Shown here piece by piece: positions 27,143 through 35,800 of a DNA stretch of 64,000 bases. Within the stretch, counting starts at the first letter, position 1, and every line of letters begins with the position of its first letter. Location of the stretch: the NCBI RefSeq assembly GCF_024206475.1, contig NZ_JAMBPR010000028.1, forward strand, positions 36,527 to 100,526. The letters run 5' to 3'. A program made the position numbers and the translations under genes. The notes under the pieces are model-generated. The model searched no databases and was not told the DNA's origin. It worked only from the letters and a program-made list of their open reading frames with translations. Origin of the DNA: Paraburkholderia sp. CNPSo 3274 (GTDB taxonomy: Bacteria; Pseudomonadota; Gammaproteobacteria; Burkholderiales; Burkholderiaceae).

Positions 27143-28606
27143 TCAAAACGTCAGATCATGCAATTCGCGGACTCTGTCGATCAACCACTGGAGGAACGAC
27201 TCTTCCGACTGGGCGGCAGGCTTTGATGTACCCAGCTTGTCGAGCGACTGTTGACGACGTGAAAGCAGTCCGCACATCGACTGGACGATATGCGGGTAGT
27301 TCTTGAAGACGGGTGTCAGCGCGTCCTTATTCGCGCGATAGATCACGCCATTCGTGAGGGCCGTGACCGTCACGCGTGCCGGCAAGCCCGCAAGCAAGCC
27401 ATCCTCGCCGCACGTTTCGCCCGGCCCGAACCGCGCAACCTCGATCTGTTCAGCGCCCTTGCTGGCAACCGCGGAGAGCACCCCGGAATCGATGATCGTG
27501 AGCGCGTCGGACACGCTGCCCGATGTGATCAGAACCTCGCCGGCTTCGTATGCGTGGCAGGACAGCCCTTGTGCGAGTCGCGCGAGTTCGTCGAGTGGCA
27601 ACGCGGCGAATAGTTGAGCGCGGCGCAGTACGGCGATGCGCCCATCGCCTGAGGCCGCAACCGGGTCGTGCGGGCGGGGATCGCCAGGGCCTCTGAGATC
27701 GACCCCCGCCGCTGCGAGGTGGCGATAGCAAAGATCGTAAAGCTCGTTGGCCACCGCGGCTTTCTTGCCCATGTCGTCGACAAAGGCGGTCACTTCGTAC
27801 GAGAGCGACTGGACGCTCGCCCCCTTCACGAGCACGGACGGCGCGGGGTCGGCGAGCACCGCGCGCACGCCCTCGAGCGCGAGACGAAGCGCATCGAGCA
27901 CGACACCGGGTCGCGCCTCGGGGGTGATTTCGAGCGTGATGGTCAGACCGTGCAGCGCGGCGGGGCGGCTGCTGTTGGTGATCTTCGCCTTCGCGGCCAC
28001 CGCGTTCGGCACGATGATGACGTCGCCCTGCCCGGTCAGCAGATGCGTCGCGCGCCAGTTCATCTCCAGCACCTTGCCTTCGACGCCGTCAATGGAAACC
28101 CAGTTGCCGACTTCGTATGGCTCGGTGGTATTGATCACGATGCCCGCAAAGACGTCGCTGAGCGTACTCTGGATCGCGAGGCCCACAACGATCGCGAGCG
28201 CGCCAGACGTGGCAACGAGACCACGCACCGGCAGTTCGAGAACGAAAGCCAGCGAGGCGACCACGGCGGCAAGAAAGGCAACCGCGCCGAATATGTCTTC
28301 GAAAAGCCGTTGACGGCGCCACGTCTTCGGCAGGAACAGGGTATCGAGCACGATGCTCAAAAGGCGTGCGCCGGTCAGCCACCAGATGATCTCGAGCACT
28401 GCGCCAGCCACATGCAGCGCGCGCGAGCCTTCGAGCGGCGGCTCGGAGAAAGGACTCAGCCCCGAATTGAACAGCAGCGCGCTCAACGCCCCGTAGATGC
28501 ACAGCCGCGTGAGCAGTCTCGCCACTTCGTTGCGCGGCACGGCGCTGCGCCACACCGCGACGTCGATGGCCACCAGCGCAAAGCCGAAGATCAGCGGATT
28601 GTCCAC
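27143..28606 (-). CDS. MscS-family mechanosensitive channel with C-terminal cNMP-binding domain
   Basis: A 487-aa membrane protein. Four N-terminal helices lead into the MscS pore and beta domain (VVGLAIQSTLSDVFAGIVINT; GNWVSIDGVEGKVLEMNWRAT), and the C-terminal 130 residues form a cyclic-nucleotide-binding domain (EAGEVLITSGSVSDALTIIDSG; FGPGETCGEDGLLAG). This makes it a candidate cyclic-nucleotide-gated MscS channel. GTG at 28606 is chosen because TGGAG precedes it; an ATG 72 bases upstream would overlap LysR deeply. It starts 14 bases after the LysR stop. Confidence 0.88.
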   Translation of the reverse strand: MDNPLIFGFALVAIDVAVWRSAVPRNEVARLLTRLCIYGALSALLFNSGLSPFSEPPLEGSRALHVAGAVLEIIWWLTGARLLSIVLDTLFLPKTWRRQRLFEDIFGAVAFLAAVVASLAFVLELPVRGLVATSGALAIVVGLAIQSTLSDVFAGIVINTTEPYEVGNWVSIDGVEGKVLEMNWRATHLLTGQGDVIIVPNAVAAKAKITNSSRPAALHGLTITLEITPEARPGVVLDALRLALEGVRAVLADPAPSVLVKGASVQSLSYEVTAFVDDMGKKAAVANELYDLCYRHLAAAGVDLRGPGDPRPHDPVAASGDGRIAVLRRAQLFAALPLDELARLAQGLSCHAYEAGEVLITSGSVSDALTIIDSGVLSAVASKGAEQIEVARFGPGETCGEDGLLAGLPARVTVTALTNGVIYRANKDALTPVFKNYPHIVQSMCGLLSRRQQSLDKLGTSKPAAQSEESFLQWLIDRVRELHDLTF

Positions 28607-28620
28607 ACGGGCTCCAGGGG

Positions 28621-29526
28621 TCAGTCGAGCGCAACGAGCGTGTTTTTCAAGCGTGACTGAATGAAGTCGAGAAAGCACTGAATGCGGATGGAAAGCGTCA
28701 AATTGCGGTAGAACACCGCGTGCACCGGTTGCAGTTCATTGTTCAGGGCATCGAACGTCAGTTTCACGAGGCGGCCAGCAGCGATATCCTGCGCGGTCAT
28801 GAAGTTGGCAAGACAGGCGATACCCTGCCCCGCTAGCGCCAGTTGGCGTATCGTCTCGCCGCTCGATGCACTCAAGGCAGGACGCACCTGAAGGCATTTC
28901 CCTTCGGCGTTGCGCATGGGCCAGACGTAGCGGCGCTCGCGTTCCGTGAAGCCGATCAGCAAGTGACCAGCCAGGCCCTCAACACTCGCTGGGTTGCCGT
29001 GGCGAACGATGTATTCGGGGCTAGCCACCACCTGCATTTGCACCCCGCCCAACGGCCGCGCGCGCAGCGTCGAATCGCTCAAAGCGCCAACGCGAATCGC
29101 GATATCGGTGCTCTCGGCCAACAAGTCGATATTGAATTCGCTCGTATTGAGTTGGAGTTCGATGTCGGGATAAATGCGGCGGAATTCCCCGACGTGCGGC
29201 ACGATCGCATGCAGCATGAAAGCGGACGCAGCATTGATGCGCAACCTTCCCACCGGCGCTTGCAGGCGCCATGTGAGACGCTCTTCGAGATCTTCCATGC
29301 GGTGCAGAATTTCCCTTGCATGGCCGAGGTAGAACGCGCCTTCCTCGGTGAGATGCATGCGACGCGTCGTGCGGTTGAGCAGGGTCGCGCCGACCTTCTC
29401 TTCGAGCTTCGACAGCGACCGGCTGACCGCCGAGGGGGCAAGGCCAAGGCTTTGCGACGCCGCTGTAATCGAACCCGATTCGACAACGCTGACGAAGATG
29501 GTGAGATCCTCAGAGGTGGCTTTCAT
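28621..29526 (-). CDS. LysR-family transcriptional regulator
   Basis: A 301-aa LysR protein with an N-terminal winged helix (MKATSEDLTIFVSVVESGS; LGLAPSAVSRSLSKLEEKVG; LLNRTTRRMHLTEEG) and a periplasmic-binding-like effector domain (PVGRLRINAAS onward). The ATG at 29526 matches the family start, though no strong ribosome site is visible. It overlaps or abuts the channel gene on the same strand and may be co-transcribed with it; the large gap to the OYE gene on the other side leaves its target unclear. Confidence 0.9.
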   Translation of the reverse strand: MKATSEDLTIFVSVVESGSITAASQSLGLAPSAVSRSLSKLEEKVGATLLNRTTRRMHLTEEGAFYLGHAREILHRMEDLEERLTWRLQAPVGRLRINAASAFMLHAIVPHVGEFRRIYPDIELQLNTSEFNIDLLAESTDIAIRVGALSDSTLRARPLGGVQMQVVASPEYIVRHGNPASVEGLAGHLLIGFTERERRYVWPMRNAEGKCLQVRPALSASSGETIRQLALAGQGIACLANFMTAQDIAAGRLVKLTFDALNNELQPVHAVFYRNLTLSIRIQCFLDFIQSRLKNTLVALD

Positions 29527-29588
29527 TGCAATGACATGCAGGCTGCGCCATGACCTGTCCAACCTTTTTCACACGGTGAATACGTCGG

Positions 29589-29729
29589 CTATTGCAGACA
29601 GACGTCCCGGTAGTCGACGGTGCGCCGGTAGACATTTCTACCGAGCCACGGGACGAAGGTAAATTCCATATACGCATCGCTGCAAACGATGATCCAGTTG
29701 TGTAAAGTCACTTGCTCAGACTGATACAT
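29589..29729 (-). CDS. Possible 46-aa conserved small protein
   Basis: An open frame starting MYQSEQVTLHNWIIVCSD and ending with VDYRDVCLQ, then TAG. GGAG lies about ten bases before the ATG and the third codon positions are GC-rich as in real genes here. It lies 60 bases upstream of LysR on the same strand. Two Cys and several aromatic residues are present; there is no signal peptide or membrane helix. I do not recognise the family, and it may be a chance frame. Confidence 0.4.
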   Translation of the reverse strand: MYQSEQVTLHNWIIVCSDAYMEFTFVPWLGRNVYRRTVDYRDVCLQ

Positions 29730-29863
29730 GTTCACTGACTCCAGAAGACCCGCCGCGTGAGCCACATGTCGGCGCTCTCCACGACGATTTCAGAGTACTC
29801 GTCCGCTGCAGGCAAGTCCACGCTACCATGGCATACGTCAATCGCCGCCCTGCGTGCAGGCAC

Positions 29864-29878
29864 TATACGTTCGTATGG
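29864..29878 (+). promoter_or_regulatory. FixJ/NarL-type box 1 upstream of Old Yellow Enzyme
   Basis: TATACGTTCGTATGG followed by TAAGCG; the same core as the sites before both receiver-only regulators. About 200 bases upstream of the gene. Confidence 0.6.
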
Positions 29879-29952
29879 TAAGCGTGGTCGTGAGCGGCGA
29901 ACGAAACAACCAACGTCGCCCCAGCCTCGAAAATCGCGAATCCGGCAACATC

Positions 29953-29967
29953 CTAAACCTTGGTATA
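29953..29967 (-). promoter_or_regulatory. FixJ/NarL-type box 2 upstream of Old Yellow Enzyme
   Basis: On the minus strand it reads TATACCAAGGTTTAG. It lies 114 bases upstream of the gene start, the typical distance for this set. Confidence 0.6.
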
Positions 29968-30080
29968 AGCCTTATACGGTTTGCCCGCGCGCATCGAACC
30001 CATCGTAGGGCTATGCGACTGCCATGCGCCGCATTATCCTGGTCCCTGCCTGATTCACGTCTACGCGTATGGAGGCCATC

Positions 30081-31187
30081 TTGGCGAAACCTTCCTTGTT
30101 TATGCCGCTGAGAGTTGGCAATCTCGAGTTGGCAAACCGCATCATCATCGCGCCGATGTGCCAGTACTCCGCAAAGCACGGGTGCATGAACGACTGGCAT
30201 GTCGTGCATCTGGGCCACCTGGCCATCTCCGGCGCGGCGCTGCTCACCATCGAAGCGACGGCCGTTGTGCCCGAAGGCCGTATCACCTACGCAGACGTGG
30301 GGCTCTACGACGACCAGACGGAAGCCGCGATGCGGCGCACGCTGGAGGCGGTCCGTCACTGCTCGGATGTCCCTGTCGGCATTCAACTGAGTCATGCCGG
30401 GCGTAAAGCCTCAACGGAGGTGCCATGGAAAAAGCCCGGTCAATTTCCGCCCGACCGCGCACTCGGCTGGCAAACCGAAGCGCCCTCGCCCGTGGCGTAT
30501 GCAGAGAACTACGTTCCGCCTGTCGAACTCGATCATGAAGGGCTTCGCCGTGTGCGTAACGCCTTTGTCGCCGCGACGCATCGCGCACATCGCATCGGCA
30601 TCGACCTGATTCAGCTGCATATCGGCCACGGCTATCTTCTGCATCAATTTCTTTCGCCGCTCTCCAATCGGCGCAGCGACGAATACGGCGGCTCGCTCGA
30701 AAACCGCATGCGATTTCCGCTCGAAGTCTTCGACGAGGTCCGCGAAGCCTTTCCCCGCAACAAGCCGGTCACTGTGCGCGTATCGGGCACCGATTGGGTT
30801 GAAGGCGGCTGGGATATCGAGCAGACCATCTCATTTGCCGCGGCGCTCGAAGCGCGCGGGTGTGACGCCGTCCACGTTACGAGCGGCGGCTTGCACCCCG
30901 ACCAAAAGATTCCAGTGGGGCCCAATTACCAGGTGCCGCTCGCGCGTGCCGTCAAAGAAACCGTTTCGATGCCGGTGGTCGCGGTTGGATTAATCACGGG
31001 CTTCGAGCAAGCCGACGCCATCGTGTCGACGGGAGACGCCGATTTCATCGCGCTGGCCCGAGCGATACTCTACGACCCGCGCTGGCCCTGGCACGCCGCA
31101 GCGGACCTCGGTGCGCATGTGCGCGCGCCGAAGCCCTATTTGCGCTCGCAGCCTCGCCGCTTCAGAGACCTCTTTGAAAGCGAGTGA
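30081..31187 (+). CDS. NADH:flavin oxidoreductase, Old Yellow Enzyme (YqjM-type)
   Basis: A 368-aa FMN-dependent ene-reductase TIM barrel. Family motifs: MCQYSAKHGCMNDWH near the start, a substrate-binding HIGHGYLLHQFLSPL (usual form HAAHGYLLHQF, both His kept), and SNRRSDEYGGSLENR. It reduces activated C=C bonds. TTG at 30081 is preferred as start because GGAGG lies five bases upstream; an ATG at 30069 lacks a ribosome site and would add four residues. Two FixJ-type boxes upstream place it in the candidate regulon. Confidence 0.9.
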   Translation: MAKPSLFMPLRVGNLELANRIIIAPMCQYSAKHGCMNDWHVVHLGHLAISGAALLTIEATAVVPEGRITYADVGLYDDQTEAAMRRTLEAVRHCSDVPVGIQLSHAGRKASTEVPWKKPGQFPPDRALGWQTEAPSPVAYAENYVPPVELDHEGLRRVRNAFVAATHRAHRIGIDLIQLHIGHGYLLHQFLSPLSNRRSDEYGGSLENRMRFPLEVFDEVREAFPRNKPVTVRVSGTDWVEGGWDIEQTISFAAALEARGCDAVHVTSGGLHPDQKIPVGPNYQVPLARAVKETVSMPVVAVGLITGFEQADAIVSTGDADFIALARAILYDPRWPWHAAADLGAHVRAPKPYLRSQPRRFRDLFESE

Positions 31188-31202
31188 GCGCAGAGAATAT
31201 CG

Positions 31203-31502
31203 CTAACTGGCGGCTTCGAGCGCGGTCAGCACCTTGACGTCGGGTGCCGAAAGCAGCCAGTTCACGACCTTGGCGCGATAGTTCTGATAGTGCGCGCTCG
31301 CCCTGTGCGCATCCATTGCGGCAGGACCATCGTAGGTCTCGAATAAATGGAAGCTCGTTGGCCCTTCCGAAATACGATAGAGGTCGTAGCGCAAATTGCC
31401 GGGCTCGTTGCGCGACGCGCTCACCATCCTGAGCAATTCTTCCTCCACGTCCTTAACATGCTCCGGCTTGGGGACGATGCTCGCGAAAACGCTGATATTC
31501 AT
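31203..31502 (-). CDS. Antibiotic-biosynthesis-monooxygenase (ABM) fold protein, YgiN-like
   Basis: A 99-aa ferredoxin-like small protein with the ABM pattern VKDVEEELLRMVSASRNEPG, YDLYR, FHLFETYDGPAAMDAHRAS and HYQNY. Homologues are cofactor-free quinol monooxygenases, but several act only as ligand binders. It lies downstream of the enoyl-CoA hydratase gene (44 bases) on the same strand, so the two are probably co-transcribed. The substrate is unknown. Confidence 0.85.
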   Translation of the reverse strand: MNISVFASIVPKPEHVKDVEEELLRMVSASRNEPGNLRYDLYRISEGPTSFHLFETYDGPAAMDAHRASAHYQNYRAKVVNWLLSAPDVKVLTALEAAS

Positions 31503-31546
31503 AAACTAGACCTCGAAAATCACTGAGCAAATGCTGCAACCGGCCA

Positions 31547-32329
31547 TCATTTCTCGCCGAACGCTTCCATTCTTTCCCGGTACTCGCCAGGATCGTGCAG
31601 CCTTCCGTTGAGATGGCCATCCAGCACGATCCCCATCGATAGCGACGTGGCGTCGATGGCGTTCAGAAGGCGCTTCGCCGCGCGCTGCGCCGACGGCGAG
31701 CACGCGAGCAATTCGGACACCATCTCGTCGGTTGCGCTCTCCAGATCGCTATCGGGCACGAACTCGGTCGCAATGCCCCAGTCATAAGCCTGCGGTCCGG
31801 GAATCTGGCGCGAACGCATCACGATATCCTTGGTACGGCTCGTTCCCACCATCTTCTGAAGCCGCGCCGAGCCTCCCGATCCCGGCAACTCGCCAAGCCG
31901 CTGTTCCGACAACGCATAGAGCGTCGTTTCCGTTGCAAGACGAAAATCGCAGGCCAGCGACAGCTCGAATCCCACCCCAAAGCAGTAGCCGCGATTCGCG
32001 GCGATCACGGGCTTGCCGCAGCGCGCGGGCGCAGATACGCTCCACGCCAGCCGCGAAATGCGCTCCGCAGAGGCTTCGGCGAGTCCGCTGAGATCACCGC
32101 CCCCCGAAAAATGCTCGCCCGCCGAGCGAAGCACGATCACGCGAACACGGGGGTCTTCGTCCAGCGCCTCGAAAACCACTCGCAATTGTTCGCGCTGTTC
32201 CAGGTTCACGATATTGAGCGGCGGCCGGTGCAACACAATATCGGCACGAGCATTCGATTCCGTGAATTCCAGGAGAAAACCATCGAGCTTGCTGAGCAAG
32301 GTTTGCGCCGGGTGAACGATCTGGATCAT
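31547..32329 (-). CDS. Enoyl-CoA hydratase/isomerase (crotonase) family protein
   Basis: A 260-aa crotonase. The CoA oxyanion-hole segments are HFSGGGDLSGL and ANRGYCFGVGFELSLACDF; the downstream ELPGSGGSARLQKMVG keeps one acidic position. The start at 32329 follows AGAGG; upstream in-frame extension is rejected. Members hydrate enoyl-CoA or act on cyclic ketone-CoA esters. The lack of a clear second catalytic acid means function cannot be fixed. Confidence 0.85.
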   Translation of the reverse strand: MIQIVHPAQTLLSKLDGFLLEFTESNARADIVLHRPPLNIVNLEQREQLRVVFEALDEDPRVRVIVLRSAGEHFSGGGDLSGLAEASAERISRLAWSVSAPARCGKPVIAANRGYCFGVGFELSLACDFRLATETTLYALSEQRLGELPGSGGSARLQKMVGTSRTKDIVMRSRQIPGPQAYDWGIATEFVPDSDLESATDEMVSELLACSPSAQRAAKRLLNAIDATSLSMGIVLDGHLNGRLHDPGEYRERMEAFGEK

Positions 32330-32655
32330 GAATCTGCCTCTCGCGTCTGCATGTCGAATATTTTGAATAGACTGCATCCATCGCGAATGGATGGGGCAAG
32401 CCGAATGATCAACTGAGGGCCGGGTGTTGAGCCCAATATGCCACCCGCGCACCGGGACAGGAAGTTAAAAGTGGTAAAGCGTCGTAGTATCGCGCTCGGC
32501 TGGCGCCGGTGCGATCGAAAGTGATACGCCGCTTAAAATGCGGTGCGATTGGGAAAGACTTCGGGAAACGAAGCAGCTGAAAATGCTCCTGGAGGGCGAC
32601 ATTCAGACGCCATTCTCACGAGGCGTGACCCCTCCTTCTTCCAAGGAGCACAGCG
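32330..32655. other. Intergenic region upstream of BON protein
   Basis: About 325 bases between divergent genes. I see no gene, no clear terminator and no FixJ-type box. CAAGGAG, the ribosome site of the BON gene, is at its right end. Confidence 0.45.
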
Positions 32656-33006
32656 ATGTTCTTACGCAAGCTTTTGCCCATCGTGGCTTTGACGGTCACT
32701 TCCGCTCTTGCTATCGCCCCGTCATTGGCTCAAACCGACGCGTCGGCACCCACATCGACAACGGTTAGCAAAAAAACCATTCGGGCCCAGAATCGCCAAC
32801 TCGAAACCCAGGTGAGGCGCACGCTCACGAAGACCAAGGATCTCGACGCGGGCGGCATCACCGTCGTCGCGCGCAGCGGAAAGATCACGCTCGACGGAAC
32901 GGTACCGGACGAGGACCAGATTCAGCTCGCCGGCACTGCCGCCGCTGGTGTTGCCGGCGTATCGAATGTGACCAACAACGTGCGCATGCGCGAAGCCGGT
33001 CACTGA
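32656..33006 (+). CDS. BON-domain periplasmic protein
   Basis: A 116-aa secreted protein. Residues 1-25 form a signal peptide ending SLAQ; residues about 45-112 form one BON domain (VRRTLTKTKDLDAGGITVVA; GKITLDGTVPDEDQIQLAGT; GVSNVTNNV). BON domains bind phospholipid or attach to envelopes and are common in osmotic-stress proteins. CAAGGAG precedes the ATG. Confidence 0.9.
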   Translation: MFLRKLLPIVALTVTSALAIAPSLAQTDASAPTSTTVSKKTIRAQNRQLETQVRRTLTKTKDLDAGGITVVARSGKITLDGTVPDEDQIQLAGTAAAGVAGVSNVTNNVRMREAGH

Positions 33007-33084
33007 TGTGCATCGTACGGGGGCTGGGCGACGGCTGTATGCGCCGCCCGGTTCGCACGACGCGGCGCCTTTCGGAATTGCATC

Positions 33085-33333
33085 ATGAAAATCGCGTTCG
33101 TTATATCGGCTTCTCTCGTGACGCTATCGGTTAGCGCCGCACCCGCTTTCGCAAGTGGATACGGTCCAGCGCCGTTTTATCGGCCCGATGTGAGCAGCTA
33201 CACGCCGCATTGGCGGCATGCCCGGCAGACACAAAGCGATAGCGCGCCCCGCAAGGACGACAAGGCGACAGACTCCGTCGGGCAACCGGAAAGCGATCCG
33301 GCACCCAGCGCCCCGGCCACATCCGTCAATTAG
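33085..33333 (+). CDS. Small secreted hypothetical protein
   Basis: An 82-aa protein with a clear signal peptide (MKIAFVISASLVTLSVSAAPAFA) written here in one piece of under 24 residues only for its first 20: MKIAFVISASLVTLSVSAAP. The rest is polar and proline-rich (YGPAPFYRPDVSSYTPHWRH) with charged low-complexity sequence. No known domain. Its 3' end overlaps the convergent response-regulator gene by eight bases. Confidence 0.6.
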   Translation: MKIAFVISASLVTLSVSAAPAFASGYGPAPFYRPDVSSYTPHWRHARQTQSDSAPRKDDKATDSVGQPESDPAPSAPATSVN

Positions 33334-34006
33334 CGCCGAGCAGGTCGTGCGACGTCCCGTCGATGATTCCCAGCATCTCGGCCTTGGAGAGGAACTCGCT
33401 GAGGGTTTTTGTTCCGAGGCGTCGCATTCCCTCGCCGCGATAGATCTTCACCGTGATTTCAGTGATGCCCAACTCGTCGGCGATCTCGCGATTCGATGCG
33501 CCACATGCAACGCAATGCATGACCTGCCTCTGACGCGGCGTCAATTCGAGCCAGCGGCTTTTGATGTCCTGTGCCGCCGCGACATCCTCGATCCGTCGCC
33601 GATCGAGGTCGACGGCCTCCGCTATCGCTTCGAGCAGATCCTGGTCGCGAAAGGGTTTAGTCAGGAAATTAACCGCGCCCGCCTTCATTGCTTTCACCGT
33701 CATCACGATGTCGCCATGACCGGTGATGAAAATGACGGGATGCGCAATGCCGCGCTGCGAAAGTGCCTGCTGCACCATCAGTCCGCTCGCGCCGCGCAGG
33801 CGGACATCCAGCACGATACACGCGGGACTGCGAATGGCGCCGCTTTCGAACGCATCGATCAATGCCTCGCCGCGTGAGAACGCGCTTGCTTTCATTCCCA
33901 CCGACCTTAGCAGTTGCTCTAGCGACTCCCTGACATCGTCGTCGTCGTCGACCAGGAAGACAGTTGGCGCCTCACCGCTGTGGGTGACAGCATGCTTATC
34001 GCTCAC
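33326..34006 (-). CDS. FixJ-family two-component response regulator
   Basis: A 226-aa regulator: receiver domain with D20-D22 pocket, phospho-acceptor Asp67 (IVLDVRL) and Lys in TKPF, then a LuxR-type helix-turn-helix (LTPRQRQVMHCVACGASNRE; ADELGITEITVKIYRGE). GTG start. A degenerate FixJ-like box (TATACCGGCGTTATC, about 34040) lies 34 bases upstream of the start. It is one of two candidates in the window for binding the nine TATAC-N4-GTWTRR boxes. No sensor kinase adjoins it. Confidence 0.92.
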   Translation of the reverse strand: MSDKHAVTHSGEAPTVFLVDDDDDVRESLEQLLRSVGMKASAFSRGEALIDAFESGAIRSPACIVLDVRLRGASGLMVQQALSQRGIAHPVIFITGHGDIVMTVKAMKAGAVNFLTKPFRDQDLLEAIAEAVDLDRRRIEDVAAAQDIKSRWLELTPRQRQVMHCVACGASNREIADELGITEITVKIYRGEGMRRLGTKTLSEFLSKAEMLGIIDGTSHDLLGAN

Positions 34007-34162
34007 TGAAGTGCCCCAAAGGATTCGACAGAGCTAATATATACCGGCGTTATCGCCACCGCCATGCAAACCCATTAGCGCGGTCAAATCAGCGAGGCGC
34101 CAAACGACCTGGAATACGGCGCATCGGTATGATGATAGTTATTTAGACCATACGTGCCGCAA

Positions 34163-34582
34163 TCATGTCTTCTTTGCCAACTGCGCTTTGAGCGCGTCAA
34201 GTCCGTCTTCATAGATTTGCGCGAAAAGGCGCGACGCTTCCTGCTCCGTCACGCCAACCGGCACAAACTTGCCCGACCACTCGACGCGGCACGCCGTTGC
34301 GCCCTTGTCTACCACGCTCAACGTCGAAACATAATCGGTCACAGGAAAGGGCGCTTTCAGGATTGCATAGCTGTAGCTGCGCGAAGCTTCGCTGTACGAA
34401 AGCATGCGCTCGACAATCGGATCACCGTCTGGATTGGAGAGATGACGCACACGGCCGCCATCGGTCAATTCGCTCTTCGGAATATAGGGCAACCAGTCAG
34501 GTAAGGAACCGAACCCGCCTATCAACTGCCAGACCTTTGCCGCCGGCAACGTGACGTCGAGCGCTGCGAAAGCTTCAGCCAT
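34163..34582 (-). CDS. SRPBCC (START-like) family protein
   Basis: A 139-aa polyketide-cyclase/SRPBCC-type protein (PAAKVWQLIGGFGSLPDWLP; RVRHLSNPDGDPIVERML; YSYAILKAPFPVTDYVSTL). The fold is a hydrophobic-ligand helix-grip. It starts 9 bases after the aldo/keto reductase stop on the same strand, so both are likely one transcript; its ligand may be the substrate of that reductase. Specific role unknown. Confidence 0.85.
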   Translation of the reverse strand: MAEAFAALDVTLPAAKVWQLIGGFGSLPDWLPYIPKSELTDGGRVRHLSNPDGDPIVERMLSYSEASRSYSYAILKAPFPVTDYVSTLSVVDKGATACRVEWSGKFVPVGVTEQEASRLFAQIYEDGLDALKAQLAKKT

Positions 34583-34591
34583 GATCTCCCC

Positions 34592-35608
34592 CTACTTGCT
34601 GTCGATGGGTAACGGCGCCAGCGGCGATACCAAGCCCTGCTCCCGCATTTCGCGCCAGAAGTCATCGGGAATCGGCACCTTCAGCGCGGCGACGTCTTCC
34701 GCGATACGCTCGGGCCTGCTCGCGCCCGGTATGACCGCGGCCGTGGCTGGATGCGCGAGCACGAACTGCAAGGCCGCCGCCTTGACCGGAATCGCGTAGC
34801 GCTCCGCGAGCGCCTGGATTCGCGCTACCTTTGCGAGGATTTCCGGCGAAGCCTTCTGATATTCGAAATGCGCGCCGCCGGCCAGCACGCCCGAGCTATA
34901 TGGGCCGCCAACAACAATATCGACCCCTTTCTCGAGCGCAGCGGGCATCAACCGCTGCAGCGCGACTTCGTGATCCAGAAGCGTATAGCGCCCCGCTACC
35001 AGCATGCCATTGGGCTTCGCATCCGCGAGCCCGAGCGTCAGCTCGATCGGTTCGACGCGATTCACACCGAGGCCCCAGCCTTTGATGACGCCCTCGTCGA
35101 GCAGCTTCGACAAAGCGCGAAATGCACCGGTACGAGCGATTTCGAATTCCTTGAGCCACGCGTCGCCATGAAAGTCCTGTGCGATGTCGTGGACCCAAAC
35201 GAAATCGATGCGATCGACCTGAAGCCGTTTCATGCTGTCTTCAAGCGATTGCATGGTGCCGCGCTCGGAGTAGTCGTAGAGAATTTTATTCGGCAGCGCG
35301 AACTCGAACAGTCCGCCCTTTTCGCCAAAATCCCGCTTACCGGTTTCAACTTCATCGAGAATCAGGCGGCCGACTTTGGTGCTGAGAATATAGTCGTCGC
35401 GTTTGTGTTTCGACAGCGCTTTGCCGATGCGCAACTCGGAGAGCCCCGCGCCGTAAAACGGCGCGGTATCAAAATAGCGTACACCTTGCTGCCACGCCGA
35501 CTCGACCGTTTCCAGCGCTTCTTCCTCGGGAATATTGCGGAACATGTTTCCGAGCGGGGCGGCGCCAAATCCCAGCGGACCGTTCAACAAACTGCTTCGA
35601 ATACTCAT
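34592..35608 (-). CDS. Aldo/keto reductase
   Basis: A 338-aa AKR of the D-threo-aldose/fucose dehydrogenase-like group. The catalytic tetrad is visible: Asp and Tyr in DTAPFYGAGLSE, Lys in STKVGR, His in WVHDIAQD; the NADP-binding C-terminal loop includes VIPGASRPERIAED. The start at 35608 (MSIRSSLLN) follows GGGAG; the long in-frame extension upstream is non-coding. A FixJ-type box lies 118 bases upstream. Co-transcribed with the SRPBCC gene. Confidence 0.92.
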   Translation of the reverse strand: MSIRSSLLNGPLGFGAAPLGNMFRNIPEEEALETVESAWQQGVRYFDTAPFYGAGLSELRIGKALSKHKRDDYILSTKVGRLILDEVETGKRDFGEKGGLFEFALPNKILYDYSERGTMQSLEDSMKRLQVDRIDFVWVHDIAQDFHGDAWLKEFEIARTGAFRALSKLLDEGVIKGWGLGVNRVEPIELTLGLADAKPNGMLVAGRYTLLDHEVALQRLMPAALEKGVDIVVGGPYSSGVLAGGAHFEYQKASPEILAKVARIQALAERYAIPVKAAALQFVLAHPATAAVIPGASRPERIAEDVAALKVPIPDDFWREMREQGLVSPLAPLPIDSK

Positions 35609-35725
35609 GTCTGACTCCCAGTCTGGTATGAGTCTCCCTTGTAGTTGACCGAACGATACCGCCGCATCGCCCGCAATACCAGCCATACGACCGGCTGCGC
35701 CGTGACGTGGAAAGCGCTGCTGCCT

Positions 35726-35740
35726 AATACTTTGGTTTAA
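35726..35740 (+). promoter_or_regulatory. FixJ/NarL-type box upstream of aldo/keto reductase
   Basis: AATACTTTGGTTTAA, one mismatch from TATAC-N4-GTWTRR, in the gap between a FixJ regulator gene and the aldo/keto reductase. Confidence 0.5.
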
Positions 35741-35800
35741 GGCCGAAAATTCATGACTCGCGTGCGCGTGAGTCGGCGCAATGGGCAAGCCGATCGTGCG

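Larger units (their letters stand above)
29730..30068. other. Intergenic region upstream of the Old Yellow Enzyme
   Basis: About 340 bases with no convincing gene. It holds two FixJ-type boxes in opposite orientation (29864-29878 and 29953-29967), followed by CTTATACGG, which partly repeats the motif. Confidence 0.5.

Noticed and set aside
34040..34054. TATACCGGCGTTATC as a tenth FixJ-type box
   Set aside because: The right half is off consensus (GTTATC rather than GTWTRR); kept only as a note under the regulator at 33326.
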